A DNA stretch of 64,000 nucleotides from Devosia sediminis (lineage in GTDB: Bacteria; Pseudomonadota; Alphaproteobacteria; Rhizobiales; Devosiaceae): the NCBI RefSeq assembly GCF_016411825.1, contig NZ_JAEKMH010000004.1, positions 450,362 to 514,361 of the forward strand, read 5' to 3'. Below are positions 18,092 to 26,673 of this stretch, one piece after another. Every line of letters starts with the position of its first letter. Within the stretch, counting starts at the first letter, position 1. The position numbers and the translations under genes were made by a program. The notes beneath the pieces are model-generated. The model saw nothing but the letters and a program-made list of their open reading frames with translations, was not told the DNA's origin and made no database searches.

Positions 18092-18118
18092 AAAAAGGGC
18101 GCCCGCCGGACGCCCTTT
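18092..18118 (-). terminator. Rho-independent terminator of grpE
   Basis: On the minus strand AAAGGGCG...CGCCCTTT (18118-18094) forms an eight-pair stem, extended by inner GC pairs, and is followed by TTTTT reading out of the stem, about 20 bases after the grpE stop. Confidence 0.8.
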
Positions 18119-18140
18119 CCAAATCCGCAATCCCAAAATC

Positions 18141-18725
18141 TCAGGCGCTCTTGTCGACGCCATCGTCGCCGGCAGGGGCAGCCGCGCCGCCCTTCGCCAC
18201 GCCCACCATGGCCGGACGCAGCACGCGCTCGCCGATGGCAAAGCCTTCCTGCACCACCTGCACCACCGTTCCCTCGGGAACATTGGGGTTGGGCACTTCG
18301 AACATGGCCTGGTGCTTGTGCGGGTCGAACTTCTGGCCCGCCGCTTCGATCGGCTTGACGCCATGCTTGGCCAAAAGCCGCTGCATTTCGCGGTCGGCAA
18401 GCTCGATGCCGTCGATCAGGCTCTTGAGCGACCCATCGGCGGTTTCGCGCACTTCGGCCGGGATCACCATCAGCGCGCGGCTCAGCGCATCGGTGGCGGT
18501 CAGCATGTCGCGGGCAAAGCCGGCAATGGCATAGGATCGCGTATCGGCCACGTCGCGCTCGGTGCGCTTGCGGAGGTTTTCCATCTCGGCATGGCTGCGC
18601 AGGACGCGATCCTTGAGCTCGGCATTCTCGGCGCGCAGCGCCTCGACGGGATCGACTTCCGGCGTCTCGGTCGCGGGGATTTCGGTTTCCGGCGTATCGC
18701 CCTGGGCGGCGTTTTCGTCGCTCAT
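18141..18725 (-). CDS. grpE: Nucleotide exchange factor GrpE
   Basis: Exchanges ADP for ATP on DnaK. The 194-residue protein has an acidic disordered N-terminus, a long coiled-coil helix ([30 protein letters not shown]) and the C-terminal beta-wing domain containing [15 protein letters not shown] and [24 protein letters not shown]. It follows hrcA on the same strand after a 158-base gap holding its own RpoH-like promoter, and ends in an intrinsic terminator. Confidence 0.96.
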   Translation of the reverse strand: MSDENAAQGDTPETEIPATETPEVDPVEALRAENAELKDRVLRSHAEMENLRKRTERDVADTRSYAIAGFARDMLTATDALSRALMVIPAEVRETADGSLKSLIDGIELADREMQRLLAKHGVKPIEAAGQKFDPHKHQAMFEVPNPNVPEGTVVQVVQEGFAIGERVLRPAMVGVAKGGAAAPAGDDGVDKSA

Positions 18726-18764
18726 CTGGTCTTCTTTCCCAATTGGGTAAATCTCTTGCCCGCC

Positions 18765-18793
18765 ATATCGGCCAAGCGGCTGGAAGTTTCAAC
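18765..18793 (-). promoter_or_regulatory. Putative RpoH promoter of grpE
   Basis: On the minus strand GTTGAA (18793-18788), a 14-base spacer and GGCCGATAT (18773-18765) match the geometry of the sigma-32 promoter found before dnaK, with two mismatches to CTTGAA/CCCCATnT. It lies about 40 bases before the grpE ATG. Confidence 0.45.
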
Positions 18794-18883
18794 CCTTGCC
18801 GCCGTCCCGCAGGGCAAATCGCTCCAGTGGAGCGACTTGAGGCGGGAAGGCCACGAAGGCCATGCCTGAGGGGCGGCGCGTGA

Positions 18884-19963
18884 CTATTTCCGCTTCCGCG
18901 CCATCATCGAGGAGATGACATTGGCGGTATAGTCCACGACAGGCACGATACGCGCATAATTGAGCCGCGTCGGCCCGATCACCCCAAGCACGCCCACGAT
19001 CCGGTCATTGGCATCCTTGTAGGGGGAAAGGATCACCGACGAGCCGGACAGCGAAAAGAGCTTGTTTTCCGAGCCGATAAAGATGCGCACGCCCTGGCCC
19101 CGCTCGGCATCGCCCAGGAGGTCGAGCAGCCCGTCCTTGCTTTCCAGCTCGTCGAACAATTGCCGCATGCGCAACAGCTCGTCGCTGGCCATGGCGTCGT
19201 TGATGAGATTGGCCCGGCCACGCACGATCACCGTCGGCGCATTGTTCCCATCCGGCGCGGACAGCGTCGCGATGCCGGCATCGACCAGCTTCTGCGTCAG
19301 CTCGTCCAGCTCCGCCCGCTGCTCGGCGCGGCGCTCGTTGAGCACTTTTCGCGCTTCCGACAGCGTCCTGCCCACGACATAATTGGCGAGGTAATTGCCC
19401 GCCTGTTGCAGTGCGCTGGCGGTATAGCCCGGCGGCAGGTCAAGAATGCGGTTCTCCACCTGTCCGTCCTCGCCCACCAGGATCGCCATGGCGCGAGAGG
19501 CATCGAGCCGCACGAATTCGATATGCTTGAGCACCATGTCGGCCTTGGTGGCGATCACCACGCCTGCCCCCTGGCTGAGGCCCGACAGGAGTGATGACGC
19601 TTCAGCCAGCACATCCTCGACCCGGGCATGTCCCGCCGTGCCTTCGATATGGCGCGAAATCTGGCTGCGTTCGCTCTCGTTGACGGTGCCGATTTCGAGC
19701 ATGGAATCGACAAAGAACCGCAGGCCCTGCTGGGTTGGCGCCCGGCCCGCAGAGGTGTGCGGCGCTGCGATCAGCCCCAGGTCTTCGAGGTCGGCCATCA
19801 CATTTCGGACAGAGGCGGGGGAGAGCTCCACCTGCAGGAGGCGGCTCAGGTCGCGCGACCCCACCGGCACCCCGGTATCGAGATAACGCTCGACCAGGCG
19901 CCGGAAAATCTCCTGGCTGCGGGAATTGAGCACCGAGAGGAAGTCTTCGGCCGGCCGTGTCAT
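18884..19963 (-). CDS. hrcA: Heat-inducible transcription repressor HrcA
   Basis: Repressor of class I heat-shock genes through CIRCE operators. The 359-residue protein has an N-terminal winged helix (SQEIFRRLVERYLDTGVPVGSRDLSR, SVRNVMADLEDLGLI), the central GAF-like region and the C-terminal IGPTRLNYARIVPVVDYTA segment. No CIRCE element was seen before hrcA, grpE, dnaK or dnaJ, so its target (usually groESL) is probably elsewhere. A perfect TTAA-N7-TTAA box lies in the divergent hrcA/rph region. Confidence 0.95.
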   Translation of the reverse strand: MTRPAEDFLSVLNSRSQEIFRRLVERYLDTGVPVGSRDLSRLLQVELSPASVRNVMADLEDLGLIAAPHTSAGRAPTQQGLRFFVDSMLEIGTVNESERSQISRHIEGTAGHARVEDVLAEASSLLSGLSQGAGVVIATKADMVLKHIEFVRLDASRAMAILVGEDGQVENRILDLPPGYTASALQQAGNYLANYVVGRTLSEARKVLNERRAEQRAELDELTQKLVDAGIATLSAPDGNNAPTVIVRGRANLINDAMASDELLRMRQLFDELESKDGLLDLLGDAERGQGVRIFIGSENKLFSLSGSSVILSPYKDANDRIVGVLGVIGPTRLNYARIVPVVDYTANVISSMMARKRK

Positions 19964-20065
19964 GGTGCTTTGATTAAACTTCTCGACTTTAACCCTGACC
20001 CTTCATTTAGGCCCTTCGTCCCCATCCGCCAAGCGCCGGGCGCTTGTGAGCGGGCCCCATGAGGG

Positions 20066-20080
20066 TTAAGAGGCGGTTAA
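20066..20080 (+). promoter_or_regulatory. CtrA-like box TTAA-N7-TTAA upstream of rph
   Basis: TTAA (20066-20069), seven bases, TTAA (20077-20080), with GG before the first half and C after the second, fits the CtrA recognition pattern TTAA-N7-TTAAC. It is 24 bases before the rph start and 100 bases from the hrcA start. A second TTAA pair (19974, 19989) nearer hrcA has the wrong spacing. Confidence 0.5.
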
Positions 20081-20103
20081 CTGCAATTATTTCTGGAATC
20101 ATG

Positions 20104-20820
20104 ATGCGGCCATCCGGACGTCAGCCGAGCGATATGCGGGCGGTAACCCTCGAGCGCAATGTCGCCATGAAGGCCGAAGGCTCCTGCCTCGTCGCCTTCG
20201 GCAATACCAAGGTCCTCTGCACCGCTTCGGTCGAAACCAGTGTCCCCGGTTGGCTGCGCGGCAAGGGCCAGGGCTGGGTCACCGCCGAATATGGCATGCT
20301 GCCCCGTGCCACCGGTTCGCGCACCCGTCGTGAGGCGACCGCCGGCAAGCAATCCGGCCGCACCCAGGAAATCCAGCGCCTCATCGGCCGCTCGCTGCGC
20401 GCCGTGGTCGATCTCGAAGCGCTGGGCGAAGTTCAGGTCACGCTCGATTGCGACGTGCTGGAGGCCGATGGCGGCACCCGCACCGCCTCCATCACCGGCG
20501 CCTATGTGGCTCTGGTTGATGCGATCCGCTGGATGGACGAGCGCAAGCTCACCAAGGGCCAGGTGCTCAAGGATTCGGTCGCTGCCGTTTCCTGCGGCAT
20601 TTATCGCGGCACGCCGGTGCTCGATCTCGATTATCTCGAAGACGTCGAAGCCGAGACCGACGCCAATTTCGTTATGACCGGCTCGGGCAAGTTCGTCGAA
20701 ATCCAGGGCACTGCCGAAGGCGCGCCGTTCAGTCGGGAGGAACTCGCCAGCCTCATGGCCCTGGCCGAACAGGGCATCGGCGAACTCTCCGCCCTGCAGA
20801 AGGCGGCGCTGGACGCATGA
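20104..20820 (+). CDS. rph: Ribonuclease PH
   Basis: Phosphorolytic 3' exoribonuclease that trims tRNA 3' ends. The 238-residue protein starts [19 protein letters not shown], has the RNA-binding [20 protein letters not shown] with the conserved arginines, the [11 protein letters not shown] helix and the phosphate/metal region [27 protein letters not shown] lies six bases before the second of two adjacent ATG codons, and the family usually begins at that Met. It is divergent from hrcA, the usual order in this group. Confidence 0.95.
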   Translation: MRPSGRQPSDMRAVTLERNVAMKAEGSCLVAFGNTKVLCTASVETSVPGWLRGKGQGWVTAEYGMLPRATGSRTRREATAGKQSGRTQEIQRLIGRSLRAVVDLEALGEVQVTLDCDVLEADGGTRTASITGAYVALVDAIRWMDERKLTKGQVLKDSVAAVSCGIYRGTPVLDLDYLEDVEAETDANFVMTGSGKFVEIQGTAEGAPFSREELASLMALAEQGIGELSALQKAALDA

Positions 20821-20839
20821 TGTTTTTCCGGTTCAAGGC

Positions 20840-20970
20840 CCCCTCACCCGCCGGCTCCGCCGTCGACCTCTCCCCCCAGGGAGAGGTGCAGGGGGTGCAT
20901 GGCGTCTCGCAGCGACACCTCTCCCTCTGGGGGAGAGGTCGCCGCAACGCAGCGGGTGAGGGAGCCTTCC
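20840..20970. repeat. Intergenic repeat, CTCTCCC...GGGAGAGG family
   Basis: Between rph and rdgB: CCCTCACCCGCCGG...GACCTCTCCCCCC-AGGGAGAGGTG, then a second arm pair CACCTCTCCCTC-TGGGGGAGAGGTCG closing with GCGGGTGAGGG. The two hairpins and outer CCCTCACCC/GGGTGAGGG arms make a nested palindrome. Related copies lie after hemW and between xylA and the beta-xylosidase gene. Confidence 0.7.
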
Positions 20971-21040
20971 GTCAGGACGCAGCCTTTGACCAGCAGAACT
21001 GCGCCATCTGGAACGACATCCGCCGCGCGCTGGAGGCCAA

Positions 21041-21688
21041 ATGACCACCATTCCCCGCCTACGCCCCGGCGATCGCCTCTGCATCGCCACCCACAACGCC
21101 GGTAAGCTCCGCGAATTCCGAGACTTGTTCGAACCCTTCGGCCTCGAACTGGTCTCCGCCGGCGAACTGGGCCTGCCCGAGCCGGAAGAAACCGGCACCA
21201 CTTTTGCCGAAAACGCCCGCACCAAGGCCCATGCGGCGGCGCGGGGCGCCAACATGCTGGCGCTGTCAGATGATTCGGGTCTGTGCGTCGATGCACTCAA
21301 CGGCGATCCCGGCGTCTATACAGCCGACTGGGCCGGTGTGCCGCGCGACTTCACCCGCGCCATGAAGCGCGTCGAAGATGCCCTCCAGGCCGCCGGCGCC
21401 ATTTCGCCGGGCCAGCGGCGCGGCTCGTTCAACGCCACGCTTTGCCTCGCCCATCCCGACGGACGCGATGTGCTTTATGTCGGCCGCTGCGACGGCACCC
21501 TGGTCTGGCCGCCGCGCGGCGATATCGGCCATGGCTACGATCCCATGTTCATGCCCGACGGCCACGACCAGACCTTTGGGGAAATGGCCGCCGAAACCAA
21601 GCATTCCTGGTCTCCGGGCCAGCAGGGCCTGTCCCACCGCGCCCGCGCCTTCGCGCAGTTTGTCGAGCAGCAGATTGAACATGGGTGA
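21041..21688 (+). CDS. rdgB: XTP/dITP diphosphatase (RdgB/HAM1)
   Basis: House-cleaning enzyme that hydrolyses ITP and XTP to keep deaminated purines out of DNA. The 215-residue protein has the substrate-loop start IATHNAGKLREFRDLFEPFG, the metal-binding TGTTFAENARTKAHAAARG and ALSDDSGLCVDALNG, and the late GDIGHGYDPMFMPDGHDQTFGEM with SHRARAF. It sits between rph and hemW, all on the same strand, a common order in Hyphomicrobiales. Confidence 0.95.
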   Translation: MTTIPRLRPGDRLCIATHNAGKLREFRDLFEPFGLELVSAGELGLPEPEETGTTFAENARTKAHAAARGANMLALSDDSGLCVDALNGDPGVYTADWAGVPRDFTRAMKRVEDALQAAGAISPGQRRGSFNATLCLAHPDGRDVLYVGRCDGTLVWPPRGDIGHGYDPMFMPDGHDQTFGEMAAETKHSWSPGQQGLSHRARAFAQFVEQQIEHG

Positions 21689-21717
21689 CAACAACGCCCA
21701 GCAGCTTTGGCGCGTGC

Positions 21718-21846
21718 TCACCCTCCCCCTTGAGGGGAGGGTAGCGCCGCTGGGTCCGAAGGACCCTAGCAGAGCTGGGGAGGGGGTCGTTGTCGTGTCC
21801 CACCTCACCACCCCCCACCCCAACCCTCCCCCTCAAGGGGGGAGGG
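21718..21846. repeat. Intergenic repeat, CCCTCCCC...GGGGAGGG family
   Basis: Between rdgB and hemW: CACCCTCCCCCTTGAGGGGAGGG, then TAGCGCCGCTGGGTCC-gaa-GGACCCTAGCAGAGCTGGGGAGGGGG, and further on CCTCCCCCTC-AAGGGGGGAGGG. It shares the TAGCGCCGCT core and outer arms with the copy at 17928-18058. Its last GGAGGG arm lies close to the hemW start. Confidence 0.65.
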
Positions 21847-21868
21847 AGGCCATGTCGCGAGGTCGAAG

Positions 21869-23023
21869 ATGACCAACCCCAACGACCTCTTCGGCATCTA
21901 CGTCCACTGGCCCTTCTGCGCCTCGAAATGCCCCTATTGCGATTTCAATTCGCACGTCCATCGCGGCCCCTTCGACGAGGACGCCTTTGTCGAGGGCTAC
22001 AAGCGTGAGATCGCCCATATGGCGGCGCTGTCCCCGGGGCGGCTGGTGCAGTCGGTGTTTTTTGGCGGCGGCACGCCCTCGTTGATGTCGCCCAAGGCCG
22101 TTGGCACCATTCTCGATGCCATTGCCGAAGAGTGGCAGATCGACCGCAATGCCGAGATCACGCTGGAGGCCAACCCGACCTCGGTCGAGGTCGATCGCTT
22201 CCGGGGTTTCCGCGCCGCCGGCATCAACCGCGTGTCGCTCGGCGTGCAATCTCTGCGCGAAGGCCCGCTGGCCGAACTCGGGCGCCGCCACACAGTCGAC
22301 GAGGCCGTCGCCGCCGTGCGCATTGCCCAGTCGGTGTTCGACCGCTCGAGCTTCGATCTCATCTATGGGCGTCCCAAGCAGACGCTGGAAGATTGGGAGG
22401 ACGAGCTCAAGGAAGGTCTCTGGCTCGCCCAAGGCCATATCAGCCTCTATATGCTCACCATCGAGCAGGGCACGCGCTATTTCGACCTGCATCAGGCCGG
22501 CAAGCTCAAAATGCCCGACGAGGACCTGGCCGCCGATTTCTATGAGCTCACCGCAGAGCTGACGGCGCAGGCCGGCCTGCCGGCCTATGAGATTTCCAAT
22601 CATGCCGTGCCGGGCCAGGAATCGCGGCACAACATGCTCTATTGGCGCTACGGCGAATATGCCGGCATCGGCCCGGGCGCCCACGGCCGCCTCATGGTCA
22701 ACCACCAGCGCCACGCCACCGCCACCGAGCGCATGCCCTTTGAATGGCTGAAACTGGTCAACAGCCAGGGCCATGGCATGGTCACCGATGACGTGCTGAC
22801 CTGGGAAGAACAGGGCGACGAGTTCCTGGTCATGGGCCTGAGGCTCAAGGAAGGCATCTCGCCCAGCCGTTTCATGTCCATTTCCGGCCGCGGCATTTCC
22901 GAGCAACAGATCATGGCCTTGAAGGGCTACGGCTTCGTCGAAACTCTCCCTAACGGCAATATCCGCGTCACGGATAAGGGTTTTCCGGTGCTGGACGCCG
23001 TGGTCGCGGACCTCGCGGCTTAG
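21869..23023 (+). CDS. hemW: Radical SAM heme chaperone HemW
   Basis: A 384-residue radical-SAM protein with the [4Fe-4S] motif C-x3-C-x2-C in HWPFCASKCPYCDFNSH, then FFGGGTPSLM, NRVSLGVQSL and the C-terminal HemN-type domain. The CPYCDF form and overall length fit HemW, which traffics heme, rather than the oxidase HemN. It follows rdgB on the same strand and is convergent with the PBP-activator gene. Confidence 0.92.
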   Translation: MTNPNDLFGIYVHWPFCASKCPYCDFNSHVHRGPFDEDAFVEGYKREIAHMAALSPGRLVQSVFFGGGTPSLMSPKAVGTILDAIAEEWQIDRNAEITLEANPTSVEVDRFRGFRAAGINRVSLGVQSLREGPLAELGRRHTVDEAVAAVRIAQSVFDRSSFDLIYGRPKQTLEDWEDELKEGLWLAQGHISLYMLTIEQGTRYFDLHQAGKLKMPDEDLAADFYELTAELTAQAGLPAYEISNHAVPGQESRHNMLYWRYGEYAGIGPGAHGRLMVNHQRHATATERMPFEWLKLVNSQGHGMVTDDVLTWEEQGDEFLVMGLRLKEGISPSRFMSISGRGISEQQIMALKGYGFVETLPNGNIRVTDKGFPVLDAVVADLAA

Positions 23024-23027
23024 TCGC

Positions 23028-23085
23028 GCAGCGACACCTCTCCCTCTGGGGAGAGGTCGGCCGAAGGCCGGGTGAGGGGGCCTTC
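23028..23085. repeat. Intergenic repeat, CTCTCCC...GGGAGAGG family
   Basis: CGACACCTCTCCCTCTGGGG-AGAGGTCG, then GGCCGAAGGCC and GGGTGAGGGGG, in the convergent gap between hemW and the PBP-activator gene. It is a single-unit version of the repeat at 20840-20970 and may act as a bidirectional terminator. Confidence 0.65.
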
Positions 23086-23094
23086 ATAGGAACC

Positions 23095-24333
23095 CTAAAG
23101 CTTCGCCGCATCCGCAACGCTGACCACGCCCCCTGCCCCGATCTTCTTGATCACCAGCGCATAATCGCTGCGGCCGTTGCTGTTGAAGCGGAACAGCCCA
23201 TCGCGGCCCGCAAAGCCGGATGGATTGGTCATGAGCTGCGGATTATACGGCGGCGTGGCCATGGAAAGCGTGTTCACATTGGCGAGGATCGTCGCCGTAT
23301 AGGCAATGGTGGCCATCTGCGGCGGTGCTGAGCCGAACCGGCCCTGGTAGTCCGCCCTGATCGCGTTGAGCCCGACCTCGTCCACAGCCGGGAACACGGC
23401 GCCGACCAGCGCCGGATTGGCAAGGAGGCCCGGATCATTGGCCCAATCGGCCGAGCCGACCAATTGCACATCGTCCGGCCGCACGCCCGATTGCGCAAGA
23501 AGGCCCGCAAAGGTCGGGGCGCTGGCCCGGTCGGGGATGAACAGGGCGTCGAGCATGCCCTTGTCCACGATCGGCTTGGCCTGGGCAATGATCGATTGCG
23601 CTTCGCTGATATCGGAAAAGGTATAGACGGCGCTGGGATTGAAGCCGACGGCAATGGCCTGGGTGCGGAAGGCGGCGGCCAGCGCCTCGCCATAGGGTGT
23701 CGACGGAAAAATGCCGGCCGGTCCCCGCCGGCCCTGGCTCATCATATAGGTCAGCGCCCGCTTCATCTCTGCTTCGGGCAAGACATTGAGCACGTAGACG
23801 TTTGCACCGGCGACGCTGCCATTATTGGCAAAGCCGATCATCGGGATATTGGCCGGGCGGGTCACCCCCGCTGCCGCCGTGATCTGTTCGGAGGTCAGCG
23901 GACCCAGCACCAGCTTGGCCCCCTCGGCGACGGCGGCCTGGGCGGCACTCGTGGCGCCGGCCGCCGTGCTGCCGGTGTCGCGCAGCGAGATGGTGATGTT
24001 CTCCGCGATATTGGGATTGGCTTCGATAAACCCGATGGCCAGCTTGGAGGCATTGGCCAGCGCCAGGCCAAGTTGCGCCAGCGTGGGCTCGCCCGAAAGC
24101 GGCAGCAGCAAGGCTACCGTCACCGGACCGCGCCCGAACCGCTCCGACGGGGTCGTGGCCATGGGCGTCATGGCGCCCGCGCCCGTGTCAGCGCCGGCAC
24201 CGCCGCCCCAGGGCAGGCTGAGCGATCGCGATCCCCATTGCATTCCGCCCGGCGAACAGGCGGCAAGCGAAGCCGCCAGCCCGAGCAGAACCGAGCGGCG
24301 CGTCAGCCTCCCCGCGATTTCACCTTTTCCCAC
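23095..24333 (-). CDS. Penicillin-binding protein activator lipoprotein (LpoA-like)
   Basis: A 412-residue lipoprotein: a twin-arginine-like n-region (RLTRRSVLLG), a hydrophobic core and a lipobox ending LAAC. The mature part has the type I periplasmic-binding-protein fold (VALLLPLSGEPTLAQLGLALANA, LGPLTSEQITAAAGVTRPANIPMIGF, AFRTQAIAVGFNPSAVYTFS), as in LpoA-type activators of peptidoglycan synthases. The start at 24333 is GTG with AGGGA upstream. It is divergent from rsmI with only 83 bases between starts. Confidence 0.85.
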   Translation of the reverse strand: MGKGEIAGRLTRRSVLLGLAASLAACSPGGMQWGSRSLSLPWGGGAGADTGAGAMTPMATTPSERFGRGPVTVALLLPLSGEPTLAQLGLALANASKLAIGFIEANPNIAENITISLRDTGSTAAGATSAAQAAVAEGAKLVLGPLTSEQITAAAGVTRPANIPMIGFANNGSVAGANVYVLNVLPEAEMKRALTYMMSQGRRGPAGIFPSTPYGEALAAAFRTQAIAVGFNPSAVYTFSDISEAQSIIAQAKPIVDKGMLDALFIPDRASAPTFAGLLAQSGVRPDDVQLVGSADWANDPGLLANPALVGAVFPAVDEVGLNAIRADYQGRFGSAPPQMATIAYTATILANVNTLSMATPPYNPQLMTNPSGFAGRDGLFRFNSNGRSDYALVIKKIGAGGVVSVADAAKL

Positions 24334-24416
24334 TGAATGCGGTCCCTAGCGCTCACAGTCTGTTAACAAATTCCTCCCAATTGATTAACCAAGGGTTGAG
24401 AACGGAAAGGCGCGGC

Positions 24417-25304
24417 ATGGGCGAGGAAAACACCGACTATTTCATCGCCGGCAGCCGTTTCACCGCCCCTGCCCTGGCGCCGGGCCTTTATGTCGTGGCC
24501 ACCCCCATCGGCAATCTGCGCGATATCACCCTCCGCGCCCTGGAAACCCTGGCCGCTGTGGAACTTGTCCTCTGCGAGGACACGCGTACATCGGCCAAGC
24601 TGCTCGACCACTATGGCATCTCGGCAAAACGCCAGGCTTTTCATGAGCATAACGAGCGCGACAAGGCCGACTACATTGCCGGCCGCATTGCTGGCGGCGC
24701 GGCCATCGCGCTGATTTCCGACGCCGGAACACCCCTCCTTTCCGATCCTGGCTTCCCGCTTTTGCGCACCCTCGCCGAACAGAGCCTTCCGGTCTTTCCC
24801 ATTCCCGGCGCTTCCGCCCTGCTCTCCGCGCTGGTCGTTGCGGGCCTGCCCACCGATGCCTTTGCCTTCCATGGTTTCTTGCCCCCCAAGGCCGGTGCCC
24901 GCGCCAACGCGTTGAAGAAGCACGTCGATTCACGTGAAACACTGGTCTTTTATGAGTCCCCCCGGCGCCTGGCCGACACCCTGGCTGCCATGAATGAACA
25001 GTTGGGCGAACGACAGGCCGCCGTCTCCCTCGAGCTGACCAAGCGTTTCGAGCGCACATTTCGCGGCACTCTCGCGGAGCTCGCGGCCCAGTTCGCTGCC
25101 GAAGAAACCAAGGGCGAAGCGGTCATCTCGGTGGCCGGTGCCGCCGAGCCCAGCGGGCCTTCCGCCGAGGATTGGCAATCGGCCCTGTCTCAGGCCATGA
25201 CGGACCAGCCGCTGCGCGCTGCGGTCGACGAGGTGTCCACCCGGTTCGGTCTCAAGCGCAAGGACGTCTACGATGCCGCGCTCGCCCTCAAAAACGCCCA
25301 GTAG
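24417..25304 (+). CDS. rsmI: 16S rRNA (cytidine(1402)-2'-O)-methyltransferase
   Basis: Methylates the 2'-hydroxyl of C1402 in 16S rRNA. The 295-residue protein has the SAM-binding LYVVATPIGNLRDITLRALETL, LCEDTRTSAKLLDHYGI and ALISDAGTPLLSDPGFPLLR typical of the tetrapyrrole-methylase fold, plus a C-terminal winged part ([25 protein letters not shown]). GGAAAGG six bases upstream fixes the ATG at 24417. A parS-like 15-mer lies inside the coding sequence (24927-24941). It overlaps yraN by 32 bases. Confidence 0.95.
   Translation: MGEENTDYFIAGSRFTAPALAPGLYVVATPIGNLRDITLRALETLAAVELVLCEDTRTSAKLLDHYGISAKRQAFHEHNERDKADYIAGRIAGGAAIALISDAGTPLLSDPGFPLLRTLAEQSLPVFPIPGASALLSALVVAGLPTDAFAFHGFLPPKAGARANALKKHVDSRETLVFYESPRRLADTLAAMNEQLGERQAAVSLELTKRFERTFRGTLAELAAQFAAEETKGEAVISVAGAAEPSGPSAEDWQSALSQAMTDQPLRAAVDEVSTRFGLKRKDVYDAALALKNAQ
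24927..24941 (+). promoter_or_regulatory. parS-like motif GATTCACGTGAAACA inside rsmI
   Basis: Same 15-mer as at 1215 and 12284 except for the last base, which here extends the right arm to the full TGTTTC half of parS. It is the only copy inside a gene, where it encodes part of HVDSRETLVF. Confidence 0.4.
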
Positions 25305-25659
25305 CAAGCGCCTCGCCGCCTACCAGCGCGGCCATCGCGGCGAAGCGCTGGCGGCGCTCTGGCTGCAGGCAAAGCTCTACCGCATCCGCGAGCGACGCTT
25401 CAAAACCGCGCCGGGCGAGATCGACCTCGTCGCCGAAAAGGGCAAGACCATCGTCTTCGTCGAGGTCAAGCAAAGAGCCCGCGACGCCGACGAGGCGCTG
25501 ACCTATGCCTCCATCCACCGCGACCGCATCATCCGCGCGGCGCATCTGTGGCTGGCGAAAAATCCCGAGGCGCAGGGCCGCGATTTCCGCTTCGACGTAA
25601 TTCTGCTTGCGCCCGGCCGCTGGCCGCGCCATCTCATCAATGCCTTTTCCGCTTACTGA
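25273..25659 (+). CDS. YraN family protein (UPF0102, endonuclease-like fold)
   Basis: A 128-residue basic protein with the restriction-endonuclease-like core of the YraN family: [49 protein letters not shown]. The E, D and ExK positions resemble a nuclease active site, but no activity is established. It overlaps the rsmI 3' end by 32 bases and is followed after eight bases by gshB, a conserved operon in this group. Confidence 0.9.
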   Translation: MPRSPSKTPSSKRLAAYQRGHRGEALAALWLQAKLYRIRERRFKTAPGEIDLVAEKGKTIVFVEVKQRARDADEALTYASIHRDRIIRAAHLWLAKNPEAQGRDFRFDVILLAPGRWPRHLINAFSAY

Positions 25660-25667
25660 GAAATCTC

Positions 25668-26612
25668 ATGACGCTCAAAGTCGCCGTCCAGATGGACCAT
25701 GTCGCAACCATCAATCCGCGCGGCGATTCGACCTTCGCCATGATGCTCGAAGCGCAGGCGCGCGGACATGAACTGCTGCACTATACGCCCGACACCCTCT
25801 CCATGCGCGACAACAAGGTCTCTGCGCTGGCCCAGCCCATCACGGTGACCGACGCGGAAAAGGGCCAGCATTTTACTTTGGGCGACGCGCGGCGGGTGGA
25901 TTTGTCCACCCAGGACGTGGTGCTGATGCGCCAGGACCCGCCCTTCGACATGAACTACATCACGCTTACCCACCTGCTCGAGCGCATCCATCCCAAGACC
26001 CTCGTGGTCAACCCGCCCGCAGCCGTGCGCAATGCGCCGGAAAAAATTCTCGTCACCGAATTCCCCGACCTGATGCCGCCGACCCTCGTGACGCGCGACC
26101 GGGCCGAGATTCACGCCTTCCGCAAGGAGCACGGCAACATCATCGTCAAGCCGCTCTACGGCAATGGCGGGGCCGGCGTCTTCTTCATCCAGGAAGGCGA
26201 CCATAACCTGGCGAGCCTGCTTGAGCTGTTCGAGCAGAATTATCGCGAGCCGTTCATGATCCAGAAATACCTGCCGGACGTGCGCAAGGGCGACAAGCGC
26301 ATCATCATCATCGATGGCGAGCCGGTCATGGGTCTCAATCGCATTCCCGCCGATGGCGAGGCGCGCTCCAACATGCATGTCGGCGGCCGCCCTGAACTCA
26401 GCCCGCTCACCGAGCGCGAGCAGGAGATCTGCGCCGCCATCCGTCCGGCGCTGAAAGAGCGCGACATGATCTTTGTCGGCATCGACGTCATCGGCGGCTA
26501 CCTCACCGAGATCAACGTCACCTCACCCACCGGCATTCGCGAGATCAAGCGTTTTGGCGGACCCGATATTGCCGTCTTGATCTGGGACGCCATCGAGAAG
26601 CGCCGCAGCTAG
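25668..26612 (+). CDS. gshB: Glutathione synthetase
   Basis: ATP-grasp enzyme joining gamma-glutamylcysteine and glycine to give glutathione. The 314-residue protein starts [34 protein letters not shown], with [21 protein letters not shown], the ATP-grasp [13 protein letters not shown] and the metal-binding C-terminus [22 protein letters not shown] precedes the ATG at 25668. It closes the rsmI-yraN-gshB unit. Confidence 0.95.
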   Translation: MTLKVAVQMDHVATINPRGDSTFAMMLEAQARGHELLHYTPDTLSMRDNKVSALAQPITVTDAEKGQHFTLGDARRVDLSTQDVVLMRQDPPFDMNYITLTHLLERIHPKTLVVNPPAAVRNAPEKILVTEFPDLMPPTLVTRDRAEIHAFRKEHGNIIVKPLYGNGGAGVFFIQEGDHNLASLLELFEQNYREPFMIQKYLPDVRKGDKRIIIIDGEPVMGLNRIPADGEARSNMHVGGRPELSPLTEREQEICAAIRPALKERDMIFVGIDVIGGYLTEINVTSPTGIREIKRFGGPDIAVLIWDAIEKRRS

Positions 26613-26673
26613 CGCCAGACTTGGCGCGACGGGGCAAATGCCCTAGTGCTTTGCTTTGGGTCCGGGGGCAGAG

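Noticed and set aside
18726..20100. CIRCE operators near hrcA and grpE
   Set aside because: No TTAGCACTC-N9-GAGTGCTAA or close variant was seen in the upstream regions of hrcA, grpE, dnaK or dnaJ.
20840..20970. Repeated hairpins considered as a CRISPR array
   Set aside because: Units are nested palindromes without regular spacers of constant length, and no cas genes are present.
24927..24941. Restriction-modification or phage attachment site explanation for the CACGTG 15-mer
   Set aside because: No integrase, tRNA or modification gene lies nearby and the copies are dispersed between housekeeping genes.
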